Made by a program: the position numbers and the translations under genes
DNA from: Leucobacter tardus
Lineage (GTDB): Bacteria > Actinomycetota > Actinomycetes > Actinomycetales > Microbacteriaceae
Length of the DNA: 64,000 nt
Reading direction: 5' to 3'
Assembly (NCBI RefSeq): GCF_017583045.1
Contig: NZ_JAGFBF010000004.1
Span: 124,001-188,000, forward strand
The notes under the pieces: generated by a model
What the model was told of the DNA's origin: nothing
Databases searched by the model: none
The model's input: the letters and a program-made list of their open reading frames with translations, nothing else
Shown here: piece after piece, positions 10,770 through 20,992 of the stretch
Layout: each line of letters begins with the position of its first letter
Numbering within the stretch: position 1 is the first letter of the stretch

Positions 10770-11138
10770 GTGATTCAGCAGGAATCCAGGCTCAAGGTCG
10801 CCGATAACTCCGGCGCCAAGCAGCTGCTCACGATTCGTGTGCTCGGGGGATCGAAGCGTCGGTACGCGGGGGTCGGCGACACCATCGTCGCCACCGTGAA
10901 GGACGCCATCCCGGGCGGCAACGTGAAGAAGGGCGACGTCGTCAAGGCGGTCGTCGTCCGCACCCGCAAGTCGACCCGTCGTCCCGACGGTTCGTACATC
11001 AGCTTCGACGAGAACGCCGCCGTGATCCTGAAGGCAGACGGGGAGCCCCGCGGCACCCGTATCTTCGGACCCGTCGGCCGTGAGCTCCGTGACCGGAAGT
11101 TCATGAAGATCGTCTCGCTCGCACCGGAGGTGATCTAG
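10770..11138 (+). CDS. rplN: 50S ribosomal protein L14
   Basis: L14 forms an intersubunit bridge and is the target of the RsfS silencing factor. The 122-residue product begins (V)[16 protein letters not shown] and has the usual [17 protein letters not shown] near the end. The GTG start at 10770 follows GAAGAAGGAG. By E. coli naming this is the first gene of the spc operon, but no terminator or clear promoter separates it from rpsQ. Confidence 0.99.
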   Translation: MIQQESRLKVADNSGAKQLLTIRVLGGSKRRYAGVGDTIVATVKDAIPGGNVKKGDVVKAVVVRTRKSTRRPDGSYISFDENAAVILKADGEPRGTRIFGPVGRELRDRKFMKIVSLAPEVI

Positions 11139-11141
11139 TCC

Positions 11142-11504
11142 ATGGCTAGCAAGATCAAGAAGGGTGACCTCGTCGAGGTCATCTCGGGCCCGTCGCAGGA
11201 GCGCGGTGGGTACAAGGGCAAGCAGGGTCACGTCATCGAGGTGCTCCGCGACAGCGACCGCGTCGTCGTCGAGGGTGTCAACTACGTGACCAAGCACGTG
11301 CGCCGCGGTCAGTCGTCGCGTGGCACCCAGGAGGGTGGCATCGAGACGCACGAGGCACCGATCCACGTGTCGAACGTTGCCGTCGTCGATCCCGAGACCA
11401 AGAAGCCGACCCGCGTGGGCATCCGCCTCGACGAGGTGGAGAAGGACGGCGTCACCAAGACCGTCCGCGTCCGCTACGCCAAGAAGTCAGGGAAGGACCT
11501 CTGA
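11142..11504 (+). CDS. rplX: 50S ribosomal protein L24
   Basis: L24 is an assembly initiator. The 120-residue product contains the KOW motif ([21 protein letters not shown] region, residues 4-25) and the usual [15 protein letters not shown]. It overlaps rplE by 1 nt. Confidence 0.99.
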   Translation: MASKIKKGDLVEVISGPSQERGGYKGKQGHVIEVLRDSDRVVVEGVNYVTKHVRRGQSSRGTQEGGIETHEAPIHVSNVAVVDPETKKPTRVGIRLDEVEKDGVTKTVRVRYAKKSGKDL

Positions 11505-12079
11505 TGACCGAGACTGCTGCGCCCGCTGGCAAAATCCAGCCGCGACTCAAGCAGAAGTACCGTTCCGAGATCATCTCGGCGCTCACCGAGCAGTTCGGTT
11601 TCGCCAACGTGAACCAGGTCCCCGGCCTGGTGAAGGTGGTCGTGAACACCGGTGTCGGTGACGCCGCTCGCGACAGCAAGGTGATCGAGGGTGCGATCGC
11701 AGACCTCACGCTGATCACCGGTCAGAAGCCGATGGTCACCAAGGCTCGCAAGTCCATCGCGCAGTTCAAGCTGCGCGAGGGTCAGGCGATCGGCGCGCAC
11801 GTCACCCTTCGCGGTGACCGCGCGTGGGAGTTCCTCGACCGTCTCATCACGCTCGCACTCCCGCGCATCCGGGATTTCCGCGGGCTGTCGCCCCGTCAGT
11901 TCGACGGAAACGGCAACTACACCTTCGGATTGACCGAGCAGAGTGTGTTCCATGAGATCGATCAGGATAAGATTGATCGGGTGCGCGGTTTCGACATCAC
12001 TGTCGTCACCAGCGCCAAGACCGACGACGAGGGCCGTGCGCTGCTGCGCGCATTCGGTTTCCCGTTCAAGGCCGAATAA
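11504..12079 (+). CDS. rplE: 50S ribosomal protein L5
   Basis: L5 binds 5S rRNA and contacts the P-site tRNA. The 191-residue product contains [12 protein letters not shown] near residue 45, [19 protein letters not shown] and [15 protein letters not shown] short N-terminal extension precedes LKQKYRSEI. The usual next gene, rpsN, is absent; a 118-nt gap with a strong hairpin comes before rpsH. Confidence 0.98.
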   Translation: MTETAAPAGKIQPRLKQKYRSEIISALTEQFGFANVNQVPGLVKVVVNTGVGDAARDSKVIEGAIADLTLITGQKPMVTKARKSIAQFKLREGQAIGAHVTLRGDRAWEFLDRLITLALPRIRDFRGLSPRQFDGNGNYTFGLTEQSVFHEIDQDKIDRVRGFDITVVTSAKTDDEGRALLRAFGFPFKAE

Positions 12080-12099
12080 CTGAATAGTCCATTCGGGGG

Positions 12100-12128
12100 A
12101 GGCACCGCGGAGTTGTTCCGCGGTGCCT
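12100..12128 (+). terminator. Perfect hairpin between rplE and rpsH (attenuator or processing site)
   Basis: An 11-bp perfect stem (12100-12110 with 12118-12128) encloses the loop AGTTGTT. No U-run follows, so it may reduce read-through or mark mRNA processing. It sits where many bacteria carry rpsN. Confidence 0.6.
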
Positions 12129-12197
12129 GCACCCGTGTCACCCAGGTCGGCGGTCGTGTAACGGCCGTCGATACCAGGCGAGAAAGAAGAGTCACTC

Positions 12198-12596
12198 ATG
12201 ACGATGACTGATCCGGTCGCAGATATGCTGACCCGGTTGCGCAACGCGAGTAGCGCACATCATGACGACGTTTCGCTCCCCGGCTCGAAGCTGAAGGAGC
12301 GGATCGCAGAGATCCTCAAGCGCGAGGGCTACATCACCGACTGGAAGGTGGAAGACGCCCGCGTCGGTACCACCCTCAGCCTGTCGCTGAAGTACGGCCC
12401 GAACCGCGAGCCGGCCGTGGAGGGCATCAAGCGTGTCTCCAAGCCCGGTCTCCGCGTGTACGCGGGCTCGACCGAGATCCCGAGCGTGCTCGGCGGTCTC
12501 GGAATCGCGATCCTGTCCACCTCCTCGGGGCTCCTCACCGACCGCGAGGCCGAGCAGAAGGGCGTAGGCGGAGAAGTTCTCGCCTACGTGTGGTAG
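12198..12596 (+). CDS. rpsH: 30S ribosomal protein S8
   Basis: S8 binds helix 21 of 16S rRNA and is the classic spc-operon repressor in E. coli. The 132-residue product starts [18 protein letters not shown] and ends with the [21 protein letters not shown] signature. The ATG follows AGAAAGAAGAG. Confidence 0.99.
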   Translation: MTMTDPVADMLTRLRNASSAHHDDVSLPGSKLKERIAEILKREGYITDWKVEDARVGTTLSLSLKYGPNREPAVEGIKRVSKPGLRVYAGSTEIPSVLGGLGIAILSTSSGLLTDREAEQKGVGGEVLAYVW

Positions 12597-12602
12597 TCCG
12601 TC

Positions 12603-13139
12603 ATGTCACGTATTGGAAAGCTTCCCATCAGCGTTCCTGGTGGAGTCGAGGTCAAGATCGACGGCCAGCAGGTCTCGGTCAAGGGTCCGAAGGGTGAGCT
12701 GTCGCTCGTCGTCTCGGAGCCCATCCGCGTGTCGCTCGAAGAGGGCCAGGTGCTCGTCACCCGTCCCGACGACGAGCGCGAGTCGCGTGCACTGCACGGC
12801 CTCACCCGCACGCTCATCAACAACAACGTTCTCGGGGTGACCCAGGGCTTCGCGAAGCAGCTCGAGGTCGTCGGAACGGGCTACCGCGTGCTGCAGAAGG
12901 GTCAGGGCCTCGAGTTCGCCCTGGGCTTCTCGCACCCGGTCTCGTACGAGGCTCCCGAGGGCATCACCCTCGAGGTCGAGGGCGCCAACAAGGTCACCGT
13001 CCGCGGCATCAGCAAGCAGGTCGTCGGCGAGACCGCCGCGAACATCCGCAAGCTGAAGAAGCCTGAGCCCTACAAGGGCAAGGGTATTCGCTACGCCGGC
13101 GAGAATGTTCGCCGCAAGGCAGGAAAGGCTGGTAAGTAA
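12603..13139 (+). CDS. rplF: 50S ribosomal protein L6
   Basis: L6 lies at the base of the L7/L12 stalk near the sarcin-ricin loop. The 178-residue product starts [17 protein letters not shown] and has [22 protein letters not shown] near the end in the family position (core PEPYKGKGI). Six nt after rpsH. Confidence 0.99.
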   Translation: MSRIGKLPISVPGGVEVKIDGQQVSVKGPKGELSLVVSEPIRVSLEEGQVLVTRPDDERESRALHGLTRTLINNNVLGVTQGFAKQLEVVGTGYRVLQKGQGLEFALGFSHPVSYEAPEGITLEVEGANKVTVRGISKQVVGETAANIRKLKKPEPYKGKGIRYAGENVRRKAGKAGK

Positions 13140-13141
13140 CC

Positions 13142-13516
13142 ATGGCCGCTTCAGTGTCACGGGCTAAGGGCCGTTCGGCAGCGCGTATCCGCCGCCACGC
13201 CCGGCTGCGTAAGAAGATCGTCGGTACGGAGGTTCGTCCCCGTCTCGTGGTGACGCGTTCGTCGCGTCACGTGTTCGTCCAGGTCATCGACGACGGCAAG
13301 GGCCACACCGTGGCCTCGGCGTCGACGATGGAGAACGACCTCCGCTCGTTTGACGGAGACAAGTCCGCCAAGGCCCGCAAGGTCGGCGAGCTCGTCGCCG
13401 AGCGTGCGAAGGCCGCAGGTGTCGAGGCAGTCGTGTTCGACCGCGGTGGCAGCAAGTACGCCGGCCGCGTCGCGGCGATCGCCGATGGCGCTCGCGAGGG
13501 AGGTCTGTCCCTGTGA
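13142..13516 (+). CDS. rplR: 50S ribosomal protein L18
   Basis: L18 carries 5S rRNA into the 50S subunit with L5. The 124-residue product has the basic N-terminus [33 protein letters not shown], and ends [24 protein letters not shown]. It overlaps rpsE by 4 nt (GTGA). Confidence 0.98.
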   Translation: MAASVSRAKGRSAARIRRHARLRKKIVGTEVRPRLVVTRSSRHVFVQVIDDGKGHTVASASTMENDLRSFDGDKSAKARKVGELVAERAKAAGVEAVVFDRGGSKYAGRVAAIADGAREGGLSL

Positions 13517-14226
13517 GCGAAGAAACGAAGGAGCAGGAAGTGACTGCACAGCCCCAGGCTGAGACGCAGGGTGCCGAGGCACCTGCTCAGGCTCAGGATC
13601 ACCGGAACGAGCCCAGGGAGCAGCGTCGCGGCAGTCGTGACCGCGGCACCCGCGGGGAGCGCGGCGGTCGCGATCGCAGCGACAGCCAGTTCCTCGAGCG
13701 CGTCGTCACCATCAACCGCGTGTCGAAGGTCGTCAAGGGCGGCCGTCGCTTCAGCTTCACCGCGCTCGTCGTGGTGGGCGACGGCAACGGCACCGTCGGT
13801 GTCGGCTACGGCAAGGCGAAGGAGGTGCCCCTCGCCATCTCCAAGGGTGTCGAGGAGGCCAAGAAGAACTTCTTCCGTGTGCCCCGCGTCGGCAGCACGA
13901 TCCCGCACCCGGTCCAGGGCGAGGCCGCCGCAGGTGTTGTCCTGCTGCGTCCGGCTGCTGCCGGTACGGGTGTGATCGCGGGTGGCCCCGTGCGCGCCGT
14001 CCTCGAGTGCGCCGGTATCCACGATGTGCTGAGCAAGTCGCTCGGTTCGTCGAACACCCTGAACATCGTGCACGCGACCGTCGAGGCGCTGCGACTGCTC
14101 GAGGAGCCCCGCTCCGTCGCAGCCCGTCGTGGTCTCGACTTCGACCGCGTCGCTCCGGCCCGCATCGTGCGGGCCGAGGCGAAGGCCGCGGCCGACGCTG
14201 CCGCCAAGGCGAAGGCAGGTGCGTAA
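13513..14226 (+). CDS. rpsE: 30S ribosomal protein S5 with N-terminal extension
   Basis: S5 is a fidelity protein and the site of spectinomycin-resistance changes in other species. The conserved part starts near residue 56 ([20 protein letters not shown]) and contains [13 protein letters not shown]. Before it lies a roughly 55-residue Gln/Ala/Glu then Arg/Gly-rich extension, giving 237 residues against about 170 for the E. coli protein. The GTG start at 13513 has GGGAGG upstream and a GTGA overlap with rplR, but an internal start about nine codons later cannot be excluded. Confidence 0.97.
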   Translation: MSEETKEQEVTAQPQAETQGAEAPAQAQDHRNEPREQRRGSRDRGTRGERGGRDRSDSQFLERVVTINRVSKVVKGGRRFSFTALVVVGDGNGTVGVGYGKAKEVPLAISKGVEEAKKNFFRVPRVGSTIPHPVQGEAAAGVVLLRPAAAGTGVIAGGPVRAVLECAGIHDVLSKSLGSSNTLNIVHATVEALRLLEEPRSVAARRGLDFDRVAPARIVRAEAKAAADAAAKAKAGA

Positions 14227-14414
14227 TGGCGAAGAGCCTGAAGGTTACGCAGACCAAGTCCGTTATCAGTGAGAAGCAGAACCAGCGCGACACGCTGCGG
14301 AGCCTCGGTCTCAAGCGGATCGGCGACTCGGTCGTCCGCGAGGACACCCGGGCCAACCGCGGTTACGTTCGCGCGGTCGCTCACCTCGTAGAGGTTGAGG
14401 AGATCGACGCATGA
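14226..14414 (+). CDS. rpmD: 50S ribosomal protein L30
   Basis: L30 is a small 50S protein. The 62-residue product starts [17 protein letters not shown] and has [15 protein letters not shown], diagnostic of the family. The ATG at 14226 overlaps the rpsE stop by 1 nt, and the stop overlaps the rplO start by 4 nt. Confidence 0.98.
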   Translation: MAKSLKVTQTKSVISEKQNQRDTLRSLGLKRIGDSVVREDTRANRGYVRAVAHLVEVEEIDA

Positions 14415-14872
14415 GCGAGAACAACGAGGAGCGCCAGCAGGTGCTGAAGGCGCACCACCTGCGCCCCGCGCCCGGAGCCAAGACCGCGAAGACCCGCGTG
14501 GGTCGCGGTGAGGGCTCCAAGGGCAAGACCGCGGGCCGCGGTACCAAGGGTACGAAGGCTCGCTACCAGGTTCGTGCCGGCTTCGAGGGTGGGCAGATGC
14601 CGTTGCACATGCGCACCCCGAAGCTCCGCGGATTCAAGAACCCGTTCCGTACCGAGTACCAGGTCGTCAATGTGGGCAAGCTCGCCGAGCTCTACCCGCA
14701 GGGCGGCGAGGTGACGGTCGCCGATCTCGTGGCCAAGGGCGCGGTTCGCAAGAACCACCCGGTCAAGGTCCTCGGCGACGGTGACCTGCAGGTCAAGCTC
14801 TCGGTTCAGGTCGACAAGGTTTCGACCTCGGCCGAGCAGAAGATCACCGCCGCGGGCGGCGAGATCAAGTAG
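14411..14872 (+). CDS. rplO: 50S ribosomal protein L15
   Basis: L15 is a late assembly protein of the 50S subunit. The 153-residue product has [21 protein letters not shown] cut at its [14 protein letters not shown] core, [19 protein letters not shown], and the alternating [12 protein letters not shown] pattern. Last gene before the secY unit. Confidence 0.98.
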   Translation: MSENNEERQQVLKAHHLRPAPGAKTAKTRVGRGEGSKGKTAGRGTKGTKARYQVRAGFEGGQMPLHMRTPKLRGFKNPFRTEYQVVNVGKLAELYPQGGEVTVADLVAKGAVRKNHPVKVLGDGDLQVKLSVQVDKVSTSAEQKITAAGGEIK

Positions 14873-14906
14873 TACGGCTGCAGTTGCAGTAGCACCAGGG
14901 GGCAGG

Positions 14907-14930
14907 ACCCGGCAGCGCGAGCTGCCGGGT
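14907..14930 (+). terminator. Hairpin between rplO and secY
   Basis: A perfect 10-bp stem closed by a GCGA tetraloop, with extra GGGGGC/GCCCCC flanks able to lengthen it. No U-run. It precedes the predicted secY promoter and may partly end ribosomal-protein transcription. Confidence 0.55.
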
Positions 14931-14970
14931 TCGGCCCCCGACGTGTGTTTCCGTCGGTTTCCCGACTCAG

Positions 14971-14998
14971 TTGTACCCTGGAAGACGCCGTGTAGGCT
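14971..14998 (+). promoter_or_regulatory. Predicted secY promoter
   Basis: TTGTAC (14971-14976) and TAGGCT (14993-14998) are 16 nt apart, giving a start near 15005 and a leader of about 53 nt that holds the CAGGAGG site of secY. Confidence 0.5.
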
Positions 14999-15057
14999 GG
15001 GGTACTGGTTTTCCGTGTTCGGTCGCGTCTGTCGCGACATCTTTCAGGAGGCAAGAT

Positions 15058-16380
15058 TTGTTTAGCGCCATCGGTCGTATCTTCAAGACGCCCGATCTCC
15101 GGCGGAAGATTGTCTTCACGCTCGCGATCGTCACGCTGTTCCGGCTCGGCTCGTTCGTTCCGGGACCATTCGTCAACTACAACAACGTGCAGGCGTGTCT
15201 CGTGGCGAACCAGGCGGATACCTCCGGCCTGTACCAGATGATCAACCTGTTCAGCGGCGGTGCGCTGCTGCAGCTGTCCATCTTCGCGCTCGGGATCATG
15301 CCCTACATCACGGCGTCGATCATCACCCAGTTGCTCCGCGTCGTCATCCCGCACTTCGAGGCGCTCCACAAGGAGGGTCAGGCGGGCCAGGCGAAGCTGA
15401 CGCAGTACACCCGCTACCTCACGATCGCACTCGCGATCCTGCAGGCCACCACGCTCGTGACGGTCGCCCGCGCCGGCATGCTCTTCGGCGCCTCGGCGAA
15501 CGCGGCGTGCCAGAACCTCATCTCGCAGGAGTGGTGGTCGATCCTGATCCTCATCATGACGATGACCGCGGGTACCGGCCTCATCATGTGGTTCGGTGAG
15601 CTCATCACCGAGCGCGGCATCGGCAACGGGATGTCGCTGCTGATCTTCACCTCGATCGCCGCCACCTTCCCCGGTGCGCTCTGGATCATTCGCGAGTCGG
15701 AAGGCTGGGAGGTCTTCTTCCTCGTCATCGCGGTCGGCCTCGTTGTGATCGCCGCGGTCGTCTTCGTCGAGCAGTCGCAGCGTCGCATTCCGGTGCAGTA
15801 CGCGAAGCGCGTCGTCGGCCGCCGCACGTATGGCGGGTCGAGCACCTACATTCCGATCAAGGTCAACATGGCTGGTGTGATCCCCGTGATCTTCGCCTCG
15901 GCGATCCTGTACCTGCCGATGCTCATCGCGCAGTTCAACGAGCCGGGCATCGGCGAAGAGCCGCAGCCCTGGGTGGTCTGGATCTCGAACAACCTCGTCC
16001 AGGGCGATCAGCCGTTCTACATGCTCGTGTTCTTCCTGCTCACGATCGGCTTCACCTTCTTCTACGTGCAGATCACCTTCAACCCGGAGGAGGTCGCCGA
16101 CAATATGAAGAAGTACGGCGGGTTCGTTCCGGGCATCCGCGCGGGTCGCCCCACGGCGGAGTACCTCAACTACGTGCTTACCCGCATCACCAGCGCCGGA
16201 TCGCTCTACCTCGGCGTGATCGCGCTCATCCCGCTCATCGCGCTCTCGTTCTTCGGTGCGAACCAGAACTTCCCGTTCGGCGGCGCTTCGATCCTCATCA
16301 TCGTCGGCGTCGGACTCGAGACGGTGAAGCAGATCGACGCGCAGCTGCAGCAGCGCCACTACGAAGGGCTCCTCAAGTGA
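15058..16380 (+). CDS. secY: Preprotein translocase subunit SecY
   Basis: SecY is the channel of the Sec translocon in the cytoplasmic membrane. The 440-residue product begins (M)[17 protein letters not shown] and has ten hydrophobic segments, [15 protein letters not shown] in helix 2, and the [20 protein letters not shown] loop between helices 8 and 9. The start is a TTG at 15058, chosen because CAGGAGG lies 5-6 nt upstream and the N-terminus then matches the family. It overlaps adk by 4 nt (GTGA). Confidence 0.98.
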   Translation: MFSAIGRIFKTPDLRRKIVFTLAIVTLFRLGSFVPGPFVNYNNVQACLVANQADTSGLYQMINLFSGGALLQLSIFALGIMPYITASIITQLLRVVIPHFEALHKEGQAGQAKLTQYTRYLTIALAILQATTLVTVARAGMLFGASANAACQNLISQEWWSILILIMTMTAGTGLIMWFGELITERGIGNGMSLLIFTSIAATFPGALWIIRESEGWEVFFLVIAVGLVVIAAVVFVEQSQRRIPVQYAKRVVGRRTYGGSSTYIPIKVNMAGVIPVIFASAILYLPMLIAQFNEPGIGEEPQPWVVWISNNLVQGDQPFYMLVFFLLTIGFTFFYVQITFNPEEVADNMKKYGGFVPGIRAGRPTAEYLNYVLTRITSAGSLYLGVIALIPLIALSFFGANQNFPFGGASILIIVGVGLETVKQIDAQLQQRHYEGLLK

Positions 16381-16967
16381 CCGATTCCCGTACCACGCGT
16401 CTGCTCATCATCGGCCCGCCCGGAGCAGGCAAGGGGACCCAGGCCGCGAAGATCACCGAGCGCTACGACGTTCCCGCGATCTCGACCGGCGATATCTTCC
16501 GGGCGAACATCAAGGGGCAGACCGAGCTCGGTCAGCAGGTGCAGGCGGTCATCGAGCGCGGCGAACTCGTGCCGGACTCGCTGACCAACCGCATCGTCGA
16601 AGACCGTCTTCAGCAGGACGATGTCGCGCACGGATTTTTGCTCGACGGCTACCCGCGCAATGTCGAGCAGGTGCACGCGCTCGACGAGATGCTCCACGGA
16701 GACTCGCTGGACGCGGTGGTCCTGCTCGACGCCGATACCGAGGAGGTCGTCGCTCGCCTCATCAAGCGCGCGACGATCGAGGGTCGCGTCGACGACACCG
16801 AAGAGGTCATCAGGCACCGGCAGGAGGTGTACGCCGAGCAGACCGCGCCCCTCGTGCAGCTGTTCACCGAGCGCGGCATTCTGGTCCGTGTCGACGGTCT
16901 CGGCTCGATCGACGAGGTGTCGGAGCGTATCCGCGCGGGGCTCGACGCTCATCTGGGTGCGCGCTAA
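16377..16967 (+). CDS. adk: Adenylate kinase
   Basis: Interconverts ATP + AMP and 2 ADP. The 196-residue product has the P-loop [10 protein letters not shown] near residue 13, DGYPRN near residue 87 and the lid arginines in [13 protein letters not shown]. It has the short lid form without zinc cysteines. GTG start in a GTGA overlap with secY; map starts immediately after the stop. Confidence 0.98.
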   Translation: MTDSRTTRLLIIGPPGAGKGTQAAKITERYDVPAISTGDIFRANIKGQTELGQQVQAVIERGELVPDSLTNRIVEDRLQQDDVAHGFLLDGYPRNVEQVHALDEMLHGDSLDAVVLLDADTEEVVARLIKRATIEGRVDDTEEVIRHRQEVYAEQTAPLVQLFTERGILVRVDGLGSIDEVSERIRAGLDAHLGAR

Positions 16968-17807
16968 ATGGCACGAGGCCTGATTCGCCGCTCGATCTAC
17001 AAGTCCCCGGCACAGCTGCGCCTGATGCGGGCGCCGGGTGAGGCGACGGCGGCGGCGCTCAGTGCGGCGCGCGCGGCGATTCGACCGGGTGTGACGCCGC
17101 TCGAACTCGATGCCCTCGCGGAAGCGGCGATCCGTGCACGGGGCGGCGACCCGAACTTCATGCTCGAGCCGGGGTATCGGCACACGATCTGCGCCAACGT
17201 CAACGAGAGCGTCGTGCACGCGATTCCGACGGACCGTCCGCTCGAGCCCGGCGACATCATCGCGGTGGACGCGGGTGCGGTGGTCGACGGCTGGAACGGC
17301 GATTCGGCGTTCACCGCCGTCCTGCCCGACCCCGAGCGGCCGGAGCTGACGGACGCGAACGAGCGCCTGAGCCACGTGACGGAGCAGGCCATGTGGCGTG
17401 GGATCGCGAAGCTCGCCTCGGCGCGGCACCTCAACGAGGTGGGGGAGACGATCGCCGAGTACGTCGAAGACGTCAGCGAGTTCGGCATTCTCGAGGACTA
17501 CATCGGTCACGGCATCGGTCGCCGCATGCACGAGGATCCGCCGGTGTTCAACTACCCCGTCGGCCGCAAGGGCCCTGAGGTGAAGCCCGGACTCGTCGTC
17601 GCCATCGAGCCCATCATCTCGGCCGGGGGGATCGACACGGTCACCCGGAGCGACAACTGGACCGTCGCGATGGCCGACGGCTCCATGAGCGCGCAGTGGG
17701 AGCACTCCGTGGCCGTGCACCGCGACGGCATCTGGGTCCTCACCGCCGACGACGGGGGAGCCGCTGGTCTCGCTCCACTGGGTGTGACACCCGTCCCGAT
17801 CCCCTGA
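16968..17807 (+). CDS. map: Methionine aminopeptidase, type I
   Basis: Removes the N-terminal methionine from nascent proteins with a di-metal centre. The 279-residue product shows the expected ligands: Asp in VDAGAVVDGWNGDSA, His in GHGIGRRMHEDP, Glu in VVAIEPI, and the late Glu in WEHSVAVH. It directly abuts adk (ATG right after TAA). It is about 25 residues longer than E. coli MAP, through its two ends. Confidence 0.97.
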   Translation: MARGLIRRSIYKSPAQLRLMRAPGEATAAALSAARAAIRPGVTPLELDALAEAAIRARGGDPNFMLEPGYRHTICANVNESVVHAIPTDRPLEPGDIIAVDAGAVVDGWNGDSAFTAVLPDPERPELTDANERLSHVTEQAMWRGIAKLASARHLNEVGETIAEYVEDVSEFGILEDYIGHGIGRRMHEDPPVFNYPVGRKGPEVKPGLVVAIEPIISAGGIDTVTRSDNWTVAMADGSMSAQWEHSVAVHRDGIWVLTADDGGAAGLAPLGVTPVPIP

Positions 17808-17813
17808 CCTGCC

Positions 17814-17842
17814 TTTACATCTCGGGCGTTTCGGAGTACTGT
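17814..17842 (+). promoter_or_regulatory. Predicted promoter of the infA-rpoA operon
   Basis: TTTACA (17814-17819) and TACTGT (17837-17842) with exactly 17 nt between, in the 130-nt gap after map. Start near 17849 gives a leader of about 90 nt to infA. Confidence 0.6.
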
Positions 17843-17937
17843 TGGTCTTTGGTGCTTTGCGCCTGGATTCGGTGTTGCCGTTTCCCAGCAGAGCATTCGC
17901 ATGACGAGTGTTCACGAACCGAAGCGATAGTGAGGCT

Positions 17938-18180
17938 ATGGCCAAGAAAGAACGTGCCCAGAAGGATAAAGAAGGCGTCATTGAGGTTGAGGGACGCGTG
18001 CTCGAAGCGCTGCCCAATGCCCAGTTCCGCGTGGAGCTGACGAACGGCCACATCGTCCTGGGTCACATCTCTGGCAAAATGCGTCAGCACTACATCCGCA
18101 TCCTCCCCGAGGACCGCGTGGTCGTAGAGCTGACCCCGTACGACCTCACCCGCGGACGAATCGTCTACCGCCACAAGTAG
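17938..18180 (+). CDS. infA: Translation initiation factor IF-1
   Basis: IF-1 blocks the A site during initiation. The product is 80 residues: a lysine-rich lead [13 protein letters not shown], then the S1/OB fold [19 protein letters not shown] and the C-terminal [13 protein letters not shown]. The ATG at 17938 is chosen over an in-frame GTG 30 nt upstream because the family starts near it and GTGAGG lies just before. Confidence 0.97.
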   Translation: MAKKERAQKDKEGVIEVEGRVLEALPNAQFRVELTNGHIVLGHISGKMRQHYIRILPEDRVVVELTPYDLTRGRIVYRHK

Positions 18181-18248
18181 GCACTCCGAAGTAACGACCC
18201 GCGGCACCCCGCGGGTACGAGGACAGCGAGCATCACGAAGGAACCATC

Positions 18249-18362
18249 ATGAAGGTCAAGCCCAGCGTCAAGAAGATCTGCGACAAGTGCAAGGTCATCC
18301 GCCGCCACGGCCGCGTCATGGTGATCTGCGACAACCCGCGCCACAAGCAGCGCCAGGGCTAG
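18249..18362 (+). CDS. rpmJ: 50S ribosomal protein L36
   Basis: A 37-residue protein starting [17 protein letters not shown] and ending NPRHKQRQG. It carries the C+ zinc-ribbon form: the CDKC pair, a third Cys in VICDNPRH and the His of RHKQ. Conventional place between infA and rpsM. Confidence 0.98.
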   Translation: MKVKPSVKKICDKCKVIRRHGRVMVICDNPRHKQRQG

Positions 18363-18501
18363 TCCAGAGCACGGACACAACTCAATAATCGATCCAGCGC
18401 ATCGAAGAACCCGCCCGCACGCCAGGCGGGGGACACCTCGGGACGGAGGCCCGAACCCCCGATGCGCACCATACCTCCACCACAGTTAGAGGAGAGCCAG
18501 C

Positions 18502-18870
18502 ATGGCACGTCTCGCAGGAGTCGATATCCCACGCGACAAGCGCGTGGAGATCGCACTCACGTACATCTACGGCGTTGGACGCACGAGCGCGCTGAAGGCG
18601 CTCGCCGAGACCCAGGTCGACGGGAACATCCGCGTCAAGGATCTCAGCGATGAGCAGCTCGTCGCACTTCGTGACTACATCGAAGCGACGTTCACGGTTG
18701 AGGGCGATCTGCGACGCGAGGTCGCCGCGGACATCCGCCGCAAGGTCGAAACCGGAAGCTACCAGGGTCTTCGTCACCGCAAGGGCCTGCCGGTGCACGG
18801 TCAGCGCACCAAGACGAACGCTCGTACCCGTAAGGGCCCGAAGCGCACCGTCGCCGGCAAGAAGAAGTAA
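18502..18870 (+). CDS. rpsM: 30S ribosomal protein S13
   Basis: S13 is a 30S head protein bridging to the 50S and contacting P-site tRNA. The 122-residue product starts [20 protein letters not shown] and ends with the basic [17 protein letters not shown] tail. A 139-nt gap separates it from rpmJ; nothing certain is seen there beyond a weak GC-rich inverted repeat. AGAGGAGAG lies upstream. Confidence 0.99.
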   Translation: MARLAGVDIPRDKRVEIALTYIYGVGRTSALKALAETQVDGNIRVKDLSDEQLVALRDYIEATFTVEGDLRREVAADIRRKVETGSYQGLRHRKGLPVHGQRTKTNARTRKGPKRTVAGKKK

Positions 18871-18920
18871 TCGCGGTTCGCGACCCAGATCACAGAGCTT
18901 TTCAGGAGAAGACACCACTC

Positions 18921-19319
18921 ATGGCTGCACCCAAGACCGCGGCTCGCAAGCCGCGTCGCAAGGATAAGAAGAACGTCGCAGTGGGCCAGGCCCACATCAA
19001 GTCGACCTTCAACAACACCATCGTTTCCATCACTGATCCCAGCGGGGCCGTGATCAGCTGGGCTTCGTCCGGCGGCGTCGGCTTCAAGGGTTCGCGCAAG
19101 TCGACCCCCTTCGCCGCCCAGCTCGCCGCGGAGTCCGCAGCGCGCAAGGCGCAGGAGCACGGGATGAAGAAGGTCGACATCTTCGTCAAGGGTCCCGGCT
19201 CGGGACGAGAGACCGCGATCCGCTCGCTGCAGGCAGCGGGCCTCGAGGTCGGCTCGATCAACGACGTCACCCCTCAGACGCACAACGGCTGCCGCCCGCC
19301 CAAGCGGCGCCGCGTCTAA
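18921..19319 (+). CDS. rpsK: 30S ribosomal protein S11
   Basis: S11 is part of the 30S platform. The 132-residue product has [20 protein letters not shown] cut at [29 protein letters not shown], and the C-terminal [16 protein letters not shown] 102-nt gap with a perfect hairpin follows before rpoA. Confidence 0.99.
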   Translation: MAAPKTAARKPRRKDKKNVAVGQAHIKSTFNNTIVSITDPSGAVISWASSGGVGFKGSRKSTPFAAQLAAESAARKAQEHGMKKVDIFVKGPGSGRETAIRSLQAAGLEVGSINDVTPQTHNGCRPPKRRRV

Positions 19320-19333
19320 GGAGTCGAGCGCGC

Positions 19334-19359
19334 GACGGCGGAGCTCCGGCTCCGCCGTC
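19334..19359 (+). terminator. Hairpin between rpsK and rpoA
   Basis: Perfect 11-bp stem (GACGGCGGAGC with its complement) and a TCCG loop, followed by AACCCCC rather than U residues. Probably a partial terminator or processing site adjusting RNA polymerase alpha against ribosomal proteins. Confidence 0.55.
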
Positions 19360-19421
19360 AACCCCCACATCCCGATACCGCATGAGTCATATAGCGGACT
19401 CCAGCGAAAGGACCCCATACC

Positions 19422-20408
19422 GTGCTGATTGCACAGCGACCCACTCTGACTGAAGAACCCCTCTCCGAGTACCGCTCGCGTTTCGCGATCGAGCCCCTCG
19501 AGCCCGGCTTCGGCTACACCCTGGGCAACTCGCTCCGCCGCACGCTGCTCTCGTCGATCCCCGGTGCAGCCGTCACCAGTGTTCGTTTCGAGGGCGTGGC
19601 GCACGAGTTCACGACCATTCCCGGCGTGACCGAGGACGTCACCGAGATCATCCTCAACATCAAGGGACTCGTCGTCTCCAGCGAGCACGATGAGCCGATC
19701 ACCGCCTACCTGCGCAAGACGGGTGCCGGCGAAGTGACTGCGGCCGACATCTCCGCTCCGGCGGGCGTCGAGGTGCGCAATCCCGAGCTCGTCATCGCCA
19801 CGCTCGGCGAGGACGCGCAGTTCGAGCTCGAGCTGACGGTCGAGCGCGGCCGCGGGTACGTCTCGGCAGCGCAGAACCGCAACGAAGACGCTGAGGTCGG
19901 CCGGATTCCGGTCGACTCGATCTACTCGCCCGTGCTCAAGGTCACCTACCGCGTCGAGGCGACGCGCGCCGGTGAGCGCACCGACTTCGACCGCCTCGTG
20001 GTCGATGTCGAGACGAAGCCTGCCATCACCCCGCGCGACGCGATCGCGTCGGCAGGATCGACGCTCGTCGAGCTGTTCGGCCTCGCCCGCGAGCTGAACA
20101 CGGCGGCTGAAGGCGTCGAGATCGGTCCCGCGCCGGTCGAGGTCGCGTCGGATGGCGAGCTCTCGATCCCGATCGAGGATCTTGATCTCTCCGTGCGCAG
20201 CTACAACTGCCTGAAGCGCGAGGGCATCAACACCGTGAGCGAGCTCCTGGCTCTCTCCGAAGCTCAGCTGATGAACATCCGCAACTTCGGTCAGAAGTCC
20301 GTCTTCGAGGTGCGCGACAAGCTCACCGAGATGGGACTGTCGCTGAAGGACGCCGTGCCCGGTTTCGATGGCGCGCAGTTCTACAGCTACGAAGACGACA
20401 GCAACTAA
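19422..20408 (+). CDS. rpoA: RNA polymerase subunit alpha
   Basis: Alpha dimerises to seed RNA polymerase assembly and contacts activators and UP elements. The 328-residue product has the N-terminal assembly domain ([20 protein letters not shown] near residue 30, core [10 protein letters not shown]) and the C-terminal domain with [12 protein letters not shown] near residue 265. GTG start at 19422 after GAAAGGA. Length normal for actinobacteria. Confidence 0.99.
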   Translation: MLIAQRPTLTEEPLSEYRSRFAIEPLEPGFGYTLGNSLRRTLLSSIPGAAVTSVRFEGVAHEFTTIPGVTEDVTEIILNIKGLVVSSEHDEPITAYLRKTGAGEVTAADISAPAGVEVRNPELVIATLGEDAQFELELTVERGRGYVSAAQNRNEDAEVGRIPVDSIYSPVLKVTYRVEATRAGERTDFDRLVVDVETKPAITPRDAIASAGSTLVELFGLARELNTAAEGVEIGPAPVEVASDGELSIPIEDLDLSVRSYNCLKREGINTVSELLALSEAQLMNIRNFGQKSVFEVRDKLTEMGLSLKDAVPGFDGAQFYSYEDDSN

Positions 20409-20447
20409 CGATCGCCCGCCGGTCGATCGCACACCTCAGGAGATACC

Positions 20448-20975
20448 ATGCCCAAGCCCACCAAGGGCCCCCGCCTCGGAGGCGGACCCGCTCACGAGCG
20501 CCTCATGCTCAACCAGATGGCTTCGCAGCTGTTCGAGCACAAGCGCATCCAGACGACGGAGACCAAGGCGAAGCGCCTGCAGCCCATCGCTGAGCGTCTC
20601 GTAACCTTCGCGAAGCGCGGGGATCTGCACGCTCGCCGTCGCGTGATGCGTCAGGTGCTCGACAAGTCGGTCGTTCACGAGCTCTTCACCGAGATCGCAC
20701 CGCAGGTCGAAGACCGCCAGGGTGGTTACACCCGCATCGTCAAGACGGGCTTCCGCAAGGGCGACAATGCGCCGCTCGCGATCATCGAGCTCGTGCTCGA
20801 GCCCGTCGCATCGAAGCCGAAGGCCGCGCATGCGGCTCCGGTCGCTGAAGAAGCGCCCGCCGAGGAGACCGAGGCCCCCGCTGAGGAGACCGTCGAGGCT
20901 CCTGCGGAGGAGACCGCGCCCGAGGCAGAGGCCGAGGAGACCGCTGAGGCTCCCGCCGAGGAGAAGACCCAGTAG
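20448..20975 (+). CDS. rplQ: 50S ribosomal protein L17 with acidic tail
   Basis: L17 lies near the tunnel exit. The core (residues 1-120) contains [19 protein letters not shown] and [16 protein letters not shown]. From about residue 125 a low-complexity tail made almost only of Glu, Ala, Pro and Thr repeats extends the protein to 175 residues. Such tails occur in actinobacterial L17; their function is not established. A terminator hairpin follows. Confidence 0.98.
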   Translation: MPKPTKGPRLGGGPAHERLMLNQMASQLFEHKRIQTTETKAKRLQPIAERLVTFAKRGDLHARRRVMRQVLDKSVVHELFTEIAPQVEDRQGGYTRIVKTGFRKGDNAPLAIIELVLEPVASKPKAAHAAPVAEEAPAEETEAPAEETVEAPAEETAPEAEAEETAEAPAEEKTQ

Positions 20976-20992
20976 TCCGTCTCCCGCACGCC

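Noticed and set aside
20830-20970. Repetitive Glu/Ala/Pro codons near the end of rplQ as a tandem repeat locus
   Set aside because: The repeats are in frame and encode the acidic tail of L17; a coding explanation is enough.
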